Source: Chryseobacterium nepalense
Lineage (GTDB): Bacteria > Bacteroidota > Bacteroidia > Flavobacteriales > Weeksellaceae
DNA: 64,000 nucleotides
Direction of reading: 5' to 3'
Assembly (NCBI RefSeq): GCF_023195755.1
Contig: NZ_CP096203.1
Location: 682,001 to 746,000 of the forward strand
Made by a program: the position numbers and the translations under genes. Below, in pieces: positions 1 through 9,724 of this stretch. The notes below the pieces were generated by a model. That model was given only the letters and a program-made list of their open reading frames with translations. It did not search any database and had not been told where the DNA came from. Each line of letters opens with the position of its first letter. Position 1 is the stretch's first letter.

Positions 1-1787
1 GAACTACGGGTTTATCTGGATATGCTTTGAAGTCCAAGCTCCATGATATTATCTCTGAAAAAAATATCAACTGGCACTATGGCGATCTCACCAACTATTA
101 CAACCAGACTGACCTGGATCGGTATTATGATTATGGTTCTTCTAACACAACTATATTACTGGATATTTATTCTGAAATTCCTTCCGGTCCGGATGCTTAC
201 GAATATACGACTGCAAATATCATCGGGAACGCCAGCGCGGAAGGCATGGGCTGGAACAGGGAACACATGATGCCTCAAAGTACTTTTTACAGCAATTATC
301 CTATGTATTCCGATTTATTTTATGTAGTTCCCACCGATGCCAGAATCAATCAGCTGCGGAGCAATTATCCATACGGGATTGCAGGATCTCCGGTTTATTA
401 TACATTTACCAATTCATCGAAAATCGCAAAATCTGCTATTCCGGGAATGGCTTATACTGGTCGGGTTTATGAGCCGATTGATGAATTTAAGGGAGATGTA
501 GCAAGAAGTCTCCTTTACTTCGCCGTACGCTATGAGGGGAAACTGGGAACTTTTAATTTTGACAATAATACCAATCCTGCTTCAGATACCAATCCTCTGG
601 ATGGAACCGAAGAAAGAGCTTATGATCCGGCCTATATTGCGATGCTGCTTCAGTGGCATCAGCAAGATCCTGTTTCTCAAAGGGAAATTGACAGAAATAA
701 TGCAGTATATGCTATTCAGAAAAACAGAAATCCCTTTATTGATAATCCTTCGTGGGCAAATGCAATCTGGAATCAAACGAGTGACAATACTGCACCACAA
801 AGCCCTACAAATTTAGCGGTTACACAAAACAGCGCTTACTTTGTTACCCTCAGCTGGACACCAAGTACAAGCACCGATGTATTAGGTTATAAAGTGTACC
901 AGAATGGAAATCTGGTGGCAACAACAAAGGGGTCTACTTTAAGTGCGGATCATTTAACACCCTCCACCACATATACTTTTACAGTAAAAGCATACGACAA
1001 CGGCTATTTACTTTCTCCAGACAGCAATGCCGTTTCCATGACAACTTTAGCGTCAGATCTCTATGCTAAAGATCTTTTTGTTTCGAAATATCTTGAGGGA
1101 AGTTCGAATAATAAAGGTCTTGAAATCACCAACAGAACAGGCCACGCCGTCAACCTGAGTGATTACAGATTATCTATTCAATTTCCGAGCGGATCCAATT
1201 ATTATTTCCCTGACCCTTATGAACTGGAAGGGATCGTACAGAACAATGAAACATTTGTAGTTTTAAATCCGAATGCTAATTTTTCATGCTATACCATCAA
1301 CCAGGCAAAATTTGCGACAGCGGCTCCACAAATGACATTTTCCGGCAGCCAGTATTTAGAATTAAGATATAAATCTACTACCGTTGATGCAATTGGTGTT
1401 CCTTCCACGAATAATTTTTCGGTATTAGGAAATGTTTCTTTATACAGAAAAGCGGGTATCAACCAGCCTAACACAGTTTTCAATAATAATGAATGGGATT
1501 CTTATCCTTCCGATTACTGCCAGAATCTGGGTGTGCTTTCCGTGTCAGATCTCATTTCATCAGGAAACGCATTCAGAATTTATCCGAATCCGGCCAAAGA
1601 TGAAATATTTGTTGAAGGAAAAACAGATCAGGTTAAGTCGGTACAAATCCTTGATTTTTCAGGAAAGTTGATATATTCTGAAAACTTACCATTTAAAAAT
1701 AAAAAGAGCATTCCTGTACAGAATCTTGTTTCGGGATCTTATCTCCTTAAGATTGATTATGCGGTTTATCAGTTTATTAAAAAATAA
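1..1787 (+). CDS. Secreted endonuclease I family protein with FN3, lamin-tail and T9SS sorting domains (5' partial)
   Basis: The reading frame is open from base 3 at the window edge, so the signal peptide and true start lie outside. The N-terminal ~250 residues look like the endonuclease I (EndA/NucM) family, with the motif REHMMPQS (bases about 258-281) carrying the probable catalytic histidine. A fibronectin type III domain follows (bases ~800-1060), then a lamin-tail-like beta domain (~1070-1480). The last ~75 residues resemble a type IX secretion sorting domain, with FRIYPNPAKDEI near its start and a lysine-rich end. The family cuts DNA or RNA non-specifically; the expected location is the cell surface or medium, for nutrient or eDNA degradation. 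A strong hairpin closes the transcript. Confidence 0.88.
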   Translation, partial: TTGLSGYALKSKLHDIISEKNINWHYGDLTNYYNQTDLDRYYDYGSSNTTILLDIYSEIPSGPDAYEYTTANIIGNASAEGMGWNREHMMPQSTFYSNYPMYSDLFYVVPTDARINQLRSNYPYGIAGSPVYYTFTNSSKIAKSAIPGMAYTGRVYEPIDEFKGDVARSLLYFAVRYEGKLGTFNFDNNTNPASDTNPLDGTEERAYDPAYIAMLLQWHQQDPVSQREIDRNNAVYAIQKNRNPFIDNPSWANAIWNQTSDNTAPQSPTNLAVTQNSAYFVTLSWTPSTSTDVLGYKVYQNGNLVATTKGSTLSADHLTPSTTYTFTVKAYDNGYLLSPDSNAVSMTTLASDLYAKDLFVSKYLEGSSNNKGLEITNRTGHAVNLSDYRLSIQFPSGSNYYFPDPYELEGIVQNNETFVVLNPNANFSCYTINQAKFATAAPQMTFSGSQYLELRYKSTTVDAIGVPSTNNFSVLGNVSLYRKAGINQPNTVFNNNEWDSYPSDYCQNLGVLSVSDLISSGNAFRIYPNPAKDEIFVEGKTDQVKSVQILDFSGKLIYSENLPFKNKKSIPVQNLVSGSYLLKIDYAVYQFIKK

Positions 1788-1809
1788 TTTTCAAGATATT
1801 AATGAAAGC

Positions 1810-1850
1810 AGGATTCGGGGCTTCAAACTTTGTTTGAAGCCCCGAATCCT
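1810..1850 (+). terminator. Strong hairpin terminator after the nuclease gene
   Basis: A perfect 19-bp stem (1810-1828 with 1832-1850) has a 3-nt loop. It is GC-rich at its centre (CGGGGC/GCCCCG). No long T-run follows, but its position 22 bp after the stop supports termination. The 190 bp from here to tssE is AT-rich and holds no gene I can see. Confidence 0.75.
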
Positions 1851-2042
1851 TAAATAAACAGATTACAGCGTACAATTATCCATTCGAAATAATTTATCTT
1901 AATTTCTTTACCCTTTACATCAAAAAGGTTTAAAAACATTCATTAATTTTAGAATTTTACTGTACTATATTTCGTGAAAAATCATTAATTTGGTATTCTC
2001 TTCTGTCAAACGACAATTATGATGTAATATAGAAGCAGAATT

Positions 2043-2483
2043 ATGGACACACCAAATTACAGAATGCCTTTTGTACCGTCAACCCTGATGACGGAAGGAG
2101 GAAGCATCGATACATGCGATATGGGAGAAAGCATTGCCCATAATATTATGCTTTTGATCACCACCAAAAAAGGCGAAAACAGATATGATGAAAATTACGG
2201 AAATGATGTCTGGAACCTTGAATTCGACAATGGCGTTACCAGCGCCGTCTGGGAAACGGTCTTTATTAAAAGTCTCAAAAGGCAGATTCAGGAATATGAA
2301 CCGCGAATTGTAAATCCCCAGATTGATGCCCATATCCAGATTGTGGAGCATACGTACGACACAAAAGAACATACCGAAATCAAAAAGAAAGTAAAAATTG
2401 CCATCAATGCAAAAATGGAGGCTACAGGAGAACGTTTCAGCTTTTCTACGGAACTGTTTCTCAGCCCGATGTCAATTGATTAA
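2043..2483 (+). CDS. tssE: TssE-like gp25/GPW baseplate wedge protein (type VI secretion, Bacteroidota type)
   Basis: This 146-aa protein belongs to the gp25-like lysozyme-fold family, the baseplate wedge component of contractile injection machines. Family features visible are the segment SIAHNIMLLITTKKGENRYDE (residues ~30-50; conserved R and D around the GENRYDENYG loop) and the IxxxEPRI-like stretch QEYEPRIVNPQI. It carries no signal peptide, as expected for a cytoplasmic baseplate protein. The next gene, 24 bp downstream, is tssF-like, the usual partner in the wedge. No other core T6SS gene (tssB, tssC, hcp, clpV, tssK) is in the window, so the rest of the system must be elsewhere. The call rests on family resemblance plus the tssF neighbour. 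Confidence 0.75.
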   Translation: MDTPNYRMPFVPSTLMTEGGSIDTCDMGESIAHNIMLLITTKKGENRYDENYGNDVWNLEFDNGVTSAVWETVFIKSLKRQIQEYEPRIVNPQIDAHIQIVEHTYDTKEHTEIKKKVKIAINAKMEATGERFSFSTELFLSPMSID

Positions 2484-2507
2484 TTTCTAACACCACAATC
2501 ACAAACT

Positions 2508-4385
2508 ATGAATTTAGATCAGAATATATATTCCAAAGAATCGGTAAAGGCGAGAATGCTTCAGAATGCCACTAAAGTATGGGGACTGAAAAGCCCGCAG
2601 TCGCTCGATCCGTTCGTAAAACTACTGATTGACGCTTTCAGCACGGAAGTTTTTAAAGCCAATAATGAAATACAGACGGTAAACGCCAGAATTCTTGAAA
2701 AACTGGCAAAACTGTTAACTCCGTCTATCTATACTCATCCGGTTCCTGCACATGCTATTGCTTTTACGCAGCCTTTCGAGTCTTCAGAAATTATGTTGGA
2801 ACATACTGAATTTTTCTTCAGGAAACATATGACATCCACCATAAAATCGGAATCCGATAAACAGATCAACATTCCTTTTACACCAGTGGGAAATGTAAGA
2901 ATTAACAACGTTCAAACCGCAATAATGTTTGTCGGGAATACCTGCTACAGCATTGATGAGCGTTTGAATAAAATTCCGATTGCAAGGTTTCAGGGAAAAC
3001 CTGAAGACTACCGCAAAGTAACAATCGGCATTGATGTTAGTAAATATTCCCAGGAAACTTTTCCGAAATATATAAGCATTTACTGCTCTAATCCGGCATT
3101 TGAGCACCTGGATTTCACGTATAAGTTATTGCCTTACATTACGGTTACAAGCAATGGAAATCCGCTTTTCATCAAGGAAGGATTAACGTATTACAAAAAT
3201 ACTCAGGCTGAAGGATATGAGCAGATTTTTTACGAACAGTCTATCCGCAATAAAATCATTGAAGATGTAAAAAGTATTTACCATAATAAATTTATTGAAG
3301 TAAGCGGAATTTCAAACTCATTATTTTCCGAACCCGGCCAACTTCCGGAGAATCTGAGTTATGTTGATTATAAAGAAGAAATCACCAAACATATTGAAGG
3401 GAAACGCTACCTGTGGCTTACCTTTGAGTTTCCACCACAGTTTTCCGCAGAAATCCTTGATAATTTTTCTTTCGTCCTGAATGCCTTTCCGATCTATAAC
3501 CGCGGCTGGAAAAAAACAGAATACAGCCTCGATATTATGGGAAATAATATTCCGCTGGTCACCGATGAAGGCGAACATTTCCTGTATGTTGATGAAGTTC
3601 AGGATGGCGACGGAAGAAGATACACCGAAATTCCTTTTACTCCGAACGATAACCTTAAAAAAGGATTATACACCGTAAGAAAAGGCGGAATGGAACGTTT
3701 TACAAACAGAAACGCTGTCGACATGATTGCCAATGTTCTTGAACTCACACGCGACGAAATCGCCGCTTTCTCTCTATTAAACAGAGATAATGTAAAAGGT
3801 TTGCTGAGCGAAATGTCTGATAAAATGAAGTCCATGGTTCAGAAAGTAAATAACGCTAAAAGAAGCATTAAGCAGGAGCTGAACTATGTAATTATGGAAC
3901 CGGTTGAGAAAACGGATCATACCTACGCTTCGTTTTGGATCACACATTGTACCCTTGCCAACCACATGCGTCCGGGAACGGAATTGTCCAACCAGTTGAA
4001 ATCTCAGGTTCTTATATTACTCAGTGAAACCATTGGTGGAGCTGAAGAGCAGAAAGGAACCGACAGTATCCAGGCATATAAATATGCTTTAACCACAAGG
4101 GATAAAATTATTTCCCTGGAAGATGTGAAAAACTATTGCCGGATGGTACTGAAGGACGAACTGAAAGAAGTCCGGGTAAAACGTGGGACCATGATCAGCA
4201 ATAAGCCGAAAGAAGGTTTCATAAGAACCGTAGAAGTTGAAATTGTCCCGAACAATTATTCATTTTACGGAAGACTCTACTGGGAAAATATGGCCAATAT
4301 CCTCAGGAACCAGATTATTCTTAAAGCCATCGACGGCATAGAATATGTAGTGAAGGTAACCAATGAAGACACCGATTTTTCCTGA
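2508..4385 (+). CDS. tssF: TssF-like type VI secretion baseplate subunit
   Basis: A 625-aa protein whose N-terminus resembles TssF (VasA/ImpG): a helical start followed by RILEKLAKLLTPSIYTHPVP, equivalent to the region in TssF that contacts the wedge. TssF with TssG and TssE forms the wedges of the T6SS baseplate in the cytoplasm. The length fits TssF (about 580-630 aa). The C-terminal part (VVKVTNEDTDFS end) follows a beta-rich domain. It lies 24 bp after tssE on the same strand and 37 bp before a lipoprotein gene, so the three probably form one transcript. TssG, normally adjacent to TssF, is not here. Confidence 0.78.
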   Translation: MNLDQNIYSKESVKARMLQNATKVWGLKSPQSLDPFVKLLIDAFSTEVFKANNEIQTVNARILEKLAKLLTPSIYTHPVPAHAIAFTQPFESSEIMLEHTEFFFRKHMTSTIKSESDKQINIPFTPVGNVRINNVQTAIMFVGNTCYSIDERLNKIPIARFQGKPEDYRKVTIGIDVSKYSQETFPKYISIYCSNPAFEHLDFTYKLLPYITVTSNGNPLFIKEGLTYYKNTQAEGYEQIFYEQSIRNKIIEDVKSIYHNKFIEVSGISNSLFSEPGQLPENLSYVDYKEEITKHIEGKRYLWLTFEFPPQFSAEILDNFSFVLNAFPIYNRGWKKTEYSLDIMGNNIPLVTDEGEHFLYVDEVQDGDGRRYTEIPFTPNDNLKKGLYTVRKGGMERFTNRNAVDMIANVLELTRDEIAAFSLLNRDNVKGLLSEMSDKMKSMVQKVNNAKRSIKQELNYVIMEPVEKTDHTYASFWITHCTLANHMRPGTELSNQLKSQVLILLSETIGGAEEQKGTDSIQAYKYALTTRDKIISLEDVKNYCRMVLKDELKEVRVKRGTMISNKPKEGFIRTVEVEIVPNNYSFYGRLYWENMANILRNQIILKAIDGIEYVVKVTNEDTDFS

Positions 4386-4422
4386 CCAATAATTATACAA
4401 TAAATACCATATCAATATTTTT

Positions 4423-5349
4423 ATGAAAAAAATGATGACGATTGCACTTGCCCTGTCGGTGAGTGTAACAGCAGTGAGCTGCAAAAAAGGAATTGATAAA
4501 ATAGAAAATGCAGTAGAAAAGGCTGGGGAAGACCAGTCACAGGCCATTATTGATTTTAACAACAATTTCCTTGATTCCTACAAAAGCTCTTCCAGACATG
4601 TAGAGAACATTGTTGAATATGCCGAAGCCGCAGTAAAAAAATCTAAAGGAGAAACCGTCTACAGTATGCCGATGGTCATTAACTCAATAGATTATTCTTT
4701 AAGCAAAATTAAAGGTGTTCCTTCCGGTTTTGATAGTGAACAGAAAATTATTGAAACAGAGCTCATTACCTATAAGAGAAAGCGTGAAAGTATTGATAAA
4801 AAATATGAAGAGCTAAAATCCTATATCACTTCGGAAGATTATAAGGACGATCAGGGAGCAAAAGCCCTGGCTTTACAAAAAGATATTGATGAAGAAGTAA
4901 AAGCATTTTTCCTGGCAGGTGATAATATTGTTACCAAAATAAAACCTGCTACCGAAGCCGCTGAAGAAGTTATCTTAAAAGATCATCCGATGAAAGATTA
5001 TATTGTGTCATCCAAATCGGTGATGAATGATCTTGATGCCACCATGGATGTGCTTGATAAACAATATACACAAGGTTTCAATGAAGCAGAAGTGCAGAAA
5101 AAATATGACGAACTGGAAAAAGCAGTTGATCTAAATGCAAAAAAACAATTCGACGTGAAAGGGCAGCAATATGCTTATAAGAAAACCCTGTTTGAAAACT
5201 TCAATAAAAGGGCGACTGAGTTTCTGGATAAGTACAGGAAGCTGATCAGGGATTCTAAAGCGGCCAGTAAGATTCCTGACAGCAATATTCAGGAGATCAG
5301 TTCTGCTTATGATTCTGTCCTGAGTTCCTACAATTCTTTTGTACAATAA
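4423..5349 (+). CDS. DUF3829-like helical lipoprotein
   Basis: A 308-aa protein with a lipoprotein signal peptide: charged start MKKMM, hydrophobic core, and lipobox ending at Cys20 (VSCKKG). The mature part is almost entirely helical and charged, with repeated KKYEEL/KKYDELEK segments that suggest long helices, as in DUF3829 (YiiG-like) proteins. The function of that family is unknown. It follows tssF by 37 bp with a terminator after it, so it is probably co-transcribed with tssE-tssF. Bacteroidota T6SS loci encode their own lipoproteins in place of TssJ, and this could play such a role, but no sequence feature proves it. Confidence 0.65.
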   Translation: MKKMMTIALALSVSVTAVSCKKGIDKIENAVEKAGEDQSQAIIDFNNNFLDSYKSSSRHVENIVEYAEAAVKKSKGETVYSMPMVINSIDYSLSKIKGVPSGFDSEQKIIETELITYKRKRESIDKKYEELKSYITSEDYKDDQGAKALALQKDIDEEVKAFFLAGDNIVTKIKPATEAAEEVILKDHPMKDYIVSSKSVMNDLDATMDVLDKQYTQGFNEAEVQKKYDELEKAVDLNAKKQFDVKGQQYAYKKTLFENFNKRATEFLDKYRKLIRDSKAASKIPDSNIQEISSAYDSVLSSYNSFVQ

Positions 5350-5369
5350 ATTCTGCATTAATATAATTT

Positions 5370-5401
5370 ATACCGGTAAAATTCATATCGGTATTTTTTT
5401 T
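5370..5401 (+). terminator. Intrinsic terminator of the tssE-tssF-lipoprotein transcript
   Basis: Stem ATACCG (5370-5375) pairs with CGGTAT (5389-5394) and runs directly into eight Ts. It lies 20 bp after the lipoprotein stop. Confidence 0.7.
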
Positions 5402-5491
5402 ATAGATTAATCTTTTGAAATTAAAAATCATATGGAAATGAAGGATCAATATTCTAACGTTTTTTAACACAGAAAATTCCATAAAATTCCG

Positions 5492-5499
5492 TAATTTTG
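5492..5499 (+). promoter_or_regulatory. uvrA promoter, -7 box TAATTTTG
   Basis: TAATTTTG matches the Bacteroidota sigma-ABfr -7 consensus TAnnTTTG, 35 bp before the uvrA ATG. No clear TTTG box lies at the usual -33 spacing. Confidence 0.6.
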
Positions 5500-5534
5500 C
5501 ACATCGTGATTTTCATGTAAAATCACACCAAATT

Positions 5535-8366
5535 ATGAGTAAATCAACAGAATATATAGAAGTTTACGGTGCGCGCGAGCACAACCTGAAAAACATCAAT
5601 GTCAAAATTCCCCGAAACGAACTTGTTGTGATTACCGGTCTTTCAGGAAGCGGGAAATCATCGCTGGCTTTTGATACGATTTTTGCAGAAGGCCAACGCC
5701 GCTATATCGAAACATTCTCGGCCTATGCAAGACAATTTCTTGGAGGGCTCGAACGTCCTGATGTTGACAAAATTGAAGGGCTCTCTCCGGTAATTGCCAT
5801 CGAACAGAAAACGACGAACAAAAACCCGCGTTCAACTGTAGGAACCGTAACGGAATTGTATGATTTCCTGCGTCTCCTTTTTGCCAGAGTTTCGGATGCC
5901 TACTCCCAAACCACCGGAAAAAAACTGGTAAGCTACACCGAAGAGCAGATTCTCGAAACCATCAAAGAAAATTATAAAGGCGAAAAGATCATGCTGATGG
6001 CTCCTGTCGTAAGAGCCAGAAAAGGTCATTATCATGAGCTTTTCGTACAGATGGCAAAAAAAGGATATGGACAGGCAAGAATTGACGGTGAATTGCAGGA
6101 CATTGAATATGATTTAAAACTTGACCGTTATAAAACCCACGATATCGATATTGTGATCGACCGCTGGATTATCGGGGAAAGTGCCTCGGAAAACAGAATG
6201 GAAAAATCCCTGCGTACGGCAATGGAAATGGGAGAAGGCCTTATCGGAATCCAAAAGCTGGGAAGTACCGATATTGAGTATTTCTCTAAAAATTTAATGG
6301 ATGCCGAAACCGGTCATTCACTCGCTTTACCGGAACCGAATACCTTTTCGTTCAACTCGCCGAAAGGAAGCTGTCCAACCTGTAAAGGACTGGGAACCAT
6401 TAAAAAAATCAACACTGATTATTTTATTGAAAATCCTAAATTATCAATCAACCAGGGAGGTTTACTGCCTTTGGAAGATCTTAAATCCAATAAATGGATT
6501 CTTTCCCAGATCAAAAATATTCTTGAAATCTTCGGGTTGGGAATGACCACTCCCATGAAAGACATTCCGGCAGAAGCATTGGATTATATGTATAACGGCT
6601 GTCATAAAGAGTTTAACAAAGACCTGAAATACGCCGGAATTACGAAAAAAATTAAAATAAGCTTTGATGGTCTTATTGCCTTTATGGAAGAAATCATAGA
6701 AGACAGGGAATCTTACGAAGCGATACTTCTTGAAAGACATTTCACAACAGAAGAAACATGCCCTGAATGTAAAGGAACACGTCTGCAGCCTTCAAGCCTC
6801 AGCTTTAAGATTGACGGAAAAAATATTGCTGAAGTTAATGCTTTAAGCCTTATTGATTTAAAAGAATGGCTGGCCGATGTTAAAGATAAATTTTCCGAAA
6901 AAAATGCAATTATTGCCCACGAAATATTAAAAGAGATCGAAACAAGACTTCAGTTTCTGCTGGATGTCGGGTTGGATTATTTAAGCTTGAGCAGAAGTTC
7001 CAGAACACTTTCCGGAGGAGAATCCCAGAGGATTCGTTTGGCAACACAGATCGGATCGCAGCTGGTGAATGTTCTTTATATTTTGGATGAACCAAGTATC
7101 GGACTCCACCAGAGAGACAACGAACGATTAATCAATTCCCTGAAAAACCTTCGTGATATCGGAAATTCCGTATTGGTTGTGGAGCACGACAAAGATATGA
7201 TCCTGGAAGCCGATGAGGTACTGGATATCGGTCCGAGAGCCGGAAAATTCGGAGGCGAAATTCTTTGGCAGGGAAAACCCAAAGATCTGTTGAAAGCAGA
7301 TACGATCACCGCACAGTACATCAACGGAAAAAGAAAGATCGAAATTCCCGAAGAACGACGTAAAGGGAACGGTAAAAATATCGTGTTGAAGGGTGCAACC
7401 GGAAATAACCTTAAAAACGTTACCCTTAATGTTCCTTTAGGAAAGCTGGTGGTGGTTACCGGAATCTCAGGAAGCGGAAAATCATCCCTGATCAACGGAA
7501 CTTTATATCCGATTCTGAACCGGCATTTTTACAGAGCTGTTCAGGAACCTTTGCCGTACAAAAAAATTGAAGGTCTTGAAAACATCGATAAAATTGTGGA
7601 TGTAGACCAGACCCCGATCGGAAGAACGCCGCGTTCCAATCCTGCAACCTACACCGGAATGTTCACCGACATCCGAAATCTTTTTGCAGAATTGCCTGAA
7701 AGTAAAATCCGTGGATACAAACCCGGAAGATTCTCTTTCAATGTAAAAGGCGGAAGATGTGAAACCTGTCAGGGAGGCGGATTAAAGGTGATTGAAATGA
7801 ATTTCCTGCCGGATGTTTATGTTCATTGCGAAACCTGCAACGGAAAGCGATTCAACAGGGAAACTTTAGAGGTTCGTTACAAAGGAAAATCGATTTCCGA
7901 TGTGCTGGATATGACGATTGATGAGGCGGTGGAATTTTTCCAGCCGATTCCAAAAATTTATTCCAGAGTGAAAACCTTACATGATGTAGGTTTAGGGTAT
8001 ATCACATTGGGACAGCAGTCAACGACGTTAAGTGGAGGAGAGGCACAGCGTATTAAATTAGCTACGGAACTTGCGAAAAGACAAACCGGAAATACACTAT
8101 ACATTCTGGATGAACCAACCACCGGACTTCATTTTGAAGACGTAAAAATCCTGATGGATGCGATTAATCAGCTGGTGGAATTAGGAAATTCCTTCATCAT
8201 TATTGAACACAACATGGATGTCATCAAAATGGCAGACCACATCATCGACGTTGGTCCGGAAGGCGGAAAACACGGCGGACAGATCGTGGCCCAGGGAACA
8301 CCCGAGGAAATCGTGAAGTCGAAGAAGAGTCTGACAGGGAAGTTTTTGAAGAGGGAGTTAGAATAG
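5535..8366 (+). CDS. uvrA: Excinuclease ABC subunit A
   Basis: A 943-aa UvrA, the ATP-dependent DNA-damage sensor that loads UvrB in nucleotide excision repair. It contains two ABC ATPase modules. The first has Walker [10 protein letters not shown] near residue 34 and an ABC signature LSGGESQR; the second has GISGSGKSS near residue 645 and LSGGEAQR. Both have an ILDEP Walker B. Zinc-finger cysteines appear as [15 protein letters not shown] and CETCQGGG...CETCNGK. The length is normal for the family. It has its own promoter and terminator, so it is a single-gene transcript. Confidence 0.98.
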   Translation: MSKSTEYIEVYGAREHNLKNINVKIPRNELVVITGLSGSGKSSLAFDTIFAEGQRRYIETFSAYARQFLGGLERPDVDKIEGLSPVIAIEQKTTNKNPRSTVGTVTELYDFLRLLFARVSDAYSQTTGKKLVSYTEEQILETIKENYKGEKIMLMAPVVRARKGHYHELFVQMAKKGYGQARIDGELQDIEYDLKLDRYKTHDIDIVIDRWIIGESASENRMEKSLRTAMEMGEGLIGIQKLGSTDIEYFSKNLMDAETGHSLALPEPNTFSFNSPKGSCPTCKGLGTIKKINTDYFIENPKLSINQGGLLPLEDLKSNKWILSQIKNILEIFGLGMTTPMKDIPAEALDYMYNGCHKEFNKDLKYAGITKKIKISFDGLIAFMEEIIEDRESYEAILLERHFTTEETCPECKGTRLQPSSLSFKIDGKNIAEVNALSLIDLKEWLADVKDKFSEKNAIIAHEILKEIETRLQFLLDVGLDYLSLSRSSRTLSGGESQRIRLATQIGSQLVNVLYILDEPSIGLHQRDNERLINSLKNLRDIGNSVLVVEHDKDMILEADEVLDIGPRAGKFGGEILWQGKPKDLLKADTITAQYINGKRKIEIPEERRKGNGKNIVLKGATGNNLKNVTLNVPLGKLVVVTGISGSGKSSLINGTLYPILNRHFYRAVQEPLPYKKIEGLENIDKIVDVDQTPIGRTPRSNPATYTGMFTDIRNLFAELPESKIRGYKPGRFSFNVKGGRCETCQGGGLKVIEMNFLPDVYVHCETCNGKRFNRETLEVRYKGKSISDVLDMTIDEAVEFFQPIPKIYSRVKTLHDVGLGYITLGQQSTTLSGGEAQRIKLATELAKRQTGNTLYILDEPTTGLHFEDVKILMDAINQLVELGNSFIIIEHNMDVIKMADHIIDVGPEGGKHGGQIVAQGTPEEIVKSKKSLTGKFLKRELE

Positions 8367-8386
8367 GGAAATATTAAATTAATTAT

Positions 8387-8418
8387 AAAGGAATTTGTGA
8401 ATGCAGATTCCTTTTTTT
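8387..8418 (+). terminator. Terminator after uvrA
   Basis: AAAGGAAT (8387-8394) pairs with ATTCCTTT (8407-8414) over a 12-nt loop, running into a T-tract. Confidence 0.72.
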
Positions 8419-8440
8419 ATTTTTATAACAATCTAATACC

Positions 8441-8857
8441 ATGAAAAAACTAATTATTTCCAACTTTATTTTTCTGATAATACTCAATACCTTTTTTATT
8501 GCAAAAGAGTTTATGATGCCATCTTATTTGGATTCACGATTTGAAGATTTTACATATACAAAAGTTGAAACTGAAGGTACATTTGGTTATGGCTTATTGA
8601 GAATCTCAGTTTGGTGGCCCATTTATTTTTTATTGTTGTCTTTAATAAGTGCTTATATTTTAAAATGTTTAAAGCTTATATTAAAAAAAGTATGGCTGTT
8701 GTTGCTTTTGGTATCCTTTCAGATTTTCCTATGCTATTGGATCAATAGATTAATCTTCACAAATATTTTCGGTTTTTTTCAGATTGAAAATATATTACTT
8801 TCTGTCTTTTCCATATGTATTTTCTGGTATTTTGTAATAAGGAAAAATCCCAATTAA
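8441..8857 (+). CDS. Small four-helix integral membrane protein, unknown function
   Basis: A 138-aa protein I do not recognise. Four hydrophobic stretches can be seen, at about residues 4-21, 57-77, 84-102 and 115-133, joined by short basic loops (KCLKLILKK between helices two and three; RKNPN at the end). Helices one and two are separated by a ~35-residue acidic and aromatic segment. There is no lipobox and no catalytic motif. It stands alone, between the uvrA terminator and a gene-free stretch. Base use is more AT-rich than the neighbours, which may only reflect its hydrophobic codons. Confidence 0.6.
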   Translation: MKKLIISNFIFLIILNTFFIAKEFMMPSYLDSRFEDFTYTKVETEGTFGYGLLRISVWWPIYFLLLSLISAYILKCLKLILKKVWLLLLLVSFQIFLCYWINRLIFTNIFGFFQIENILLSVFSICIFWYFVIRKNPN

Positions 8858-8943
8858 TAATTCAGCTTAACAATCATCTGGAAATTGGTCGTAAAATCGA
8901 AGAAAAGCTACAATAAATTTTTACAGAAAACCATAGGTAACAC

Positions 8944-8970
8944 TTTGTCAAAGATTTTAACTTTGACAAA
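8944..8970. repeat. Ten-base-pair palindrome TTTGTCAAAG / CTTTGACAAA in a gene-free gap
   Basis: TTTGTCAAAG (8944-8953) is followed after 7 nt by its exact complement (8961-8970). No T-run follows, so it is a poor terminator. It could be an operator or a dispersed palindromic repeat. The rest of the 8858-9193 gap is very AT-rich, with the promoter of the next gene at its right end and nothing else I can see. Confidence 0.5.
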
Positions 8971-9137
8971 CTTTACCCCTAAAATTTAATAGTTTTTAAA
9001 TTTTTTCATCTCGAAATTAACTCCCAATATTAAATTTTCAATTATTTTAAAATTTTAAAATACTGACAATCAATAATTTAATTTCCAATGTTAACTCAAT
9101 GTTAACTGTATGTAAAATTAATATGAATTTTTTTATA

Positions 9138-9145
9138 TATCTTTG
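9138..9145 (+). promoter_or_regulatory. -7 box TATCTTTG before the small exported protein gene
   Basis: TATCTTTG fits TAnnTTTG, 48 bp upstream of the ATG at 9194. No clear -33 TTTG. Confidence 0.6.
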
Positions 9146-9193
9146 GTAAAGAGTTAGTAGAAAATTTAAAACAACCCTTAAAACCAACGAGTT

Positions 9194-9598
9194 ATGAAAA
9201 ATAAAATTCAGATAGTAATCGCTTCTTTTTTAGTTTGTGGATTGGTAACCTTAATGAATACGGCAAAAGCGCAGGCAACCAATAATAATACCATTCAGGA
9301 AGTACAGTTGAATAAAGCCGATGCATTCAGCGAAATAAGAAATCTTCTGATGGATAATTTCGATTTTACCAATTCCGATTACAAGCAGGGAATTGTAAAT
9401 TCTGAAGTGAAATTTGACATCGCCGAAAACGGAAAGATTGTTAATGTTCACTCCAAAGGCGACTGTAAAAACGTAAGCAGAGAAATCGAAAACGTATTGA
9501 GCAAGCTACAATACAGAATAGACAGCAGAAAATTAAACGAAAATATGATCGCTTCTACCTATGTAATGCCGGTAAGAGTGGATATCAACAACAGATAA
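9194..9598 (+). CDS. Small exported protein with a TonB-C-like fold
   Basis: A 134-aa protein with a signal peptide (MKNKIQ, hydrophobic core, cleavage near residue 26 after AKA). The mature part has the pattern of the TonB C-terminal domain: VKFDIAENGKIVNVHSKGD, then a helix with EIENVLSKLQY, then a final strand YVMPVRVDI. It has no transmembrane anchor or proline-rich linker and so cannot be a standard TonB; it is more likely a free periplasmic TonB-C-like protein of the kind common in Flavobacteriia. It has its own promoter and terminator. Function unknown. Confidence 0.6.
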   Translation: MKNKIQIVIASFLVCGLVTLMNTAKAQATNNNTIQEVQLNKADAFSEIRNLLMDNFDFTNSDYKQGIVNSEVKFDIAENGKIVNVHSKGDCKNVSREIENVLSKLQYRIDSRKLNENMIASTYVMPVRVDINNR

Positions 9599-9618
9599 AA
9601 GTATATATTTAATTGAAA

Positions 9619-9660
9619 AAGCCCCCGGAATTAAAGTATTTTCGGGGGCTTATTATTTTA
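9619..9660 (+). terminator. Terminator between the TonB-C-like gene and era
   Basis: AAGCCCCCG (9619-9627) pairs with CGGGGGCTT (9643-9651), followed by an AT-rich ATTATTTTA stretch. Confidence 0.75.
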
Positions 9661-9698
9661 AATCCCGAGAATAGGCCGAAAGACCAGATTTGTTTTAT

Positions 9699-9706
9699 TA
9701 ACTTTG
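9699..9706 (+). promoter_or_regulatory. era promoter, -7 box TAACTTTG
   Basis: TAACTTTG fits TAnnTTTG exactly. It lies 18 bp before the ATG at 9725, so the possible TTG start inside the box (9704) would be upstream of the transcript; this decides the start of era. Confidence 0.65.
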
Positions 9707-9724
9707 CAGTTCAATATAATTTTT

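Noticed and set aside
2043..4385. Phage tail remnant for the gp25/TssF-like pair
   Set aside because: TssF is not a phage tail protein, and no tail sheath, tube or tape-measure gene is present.
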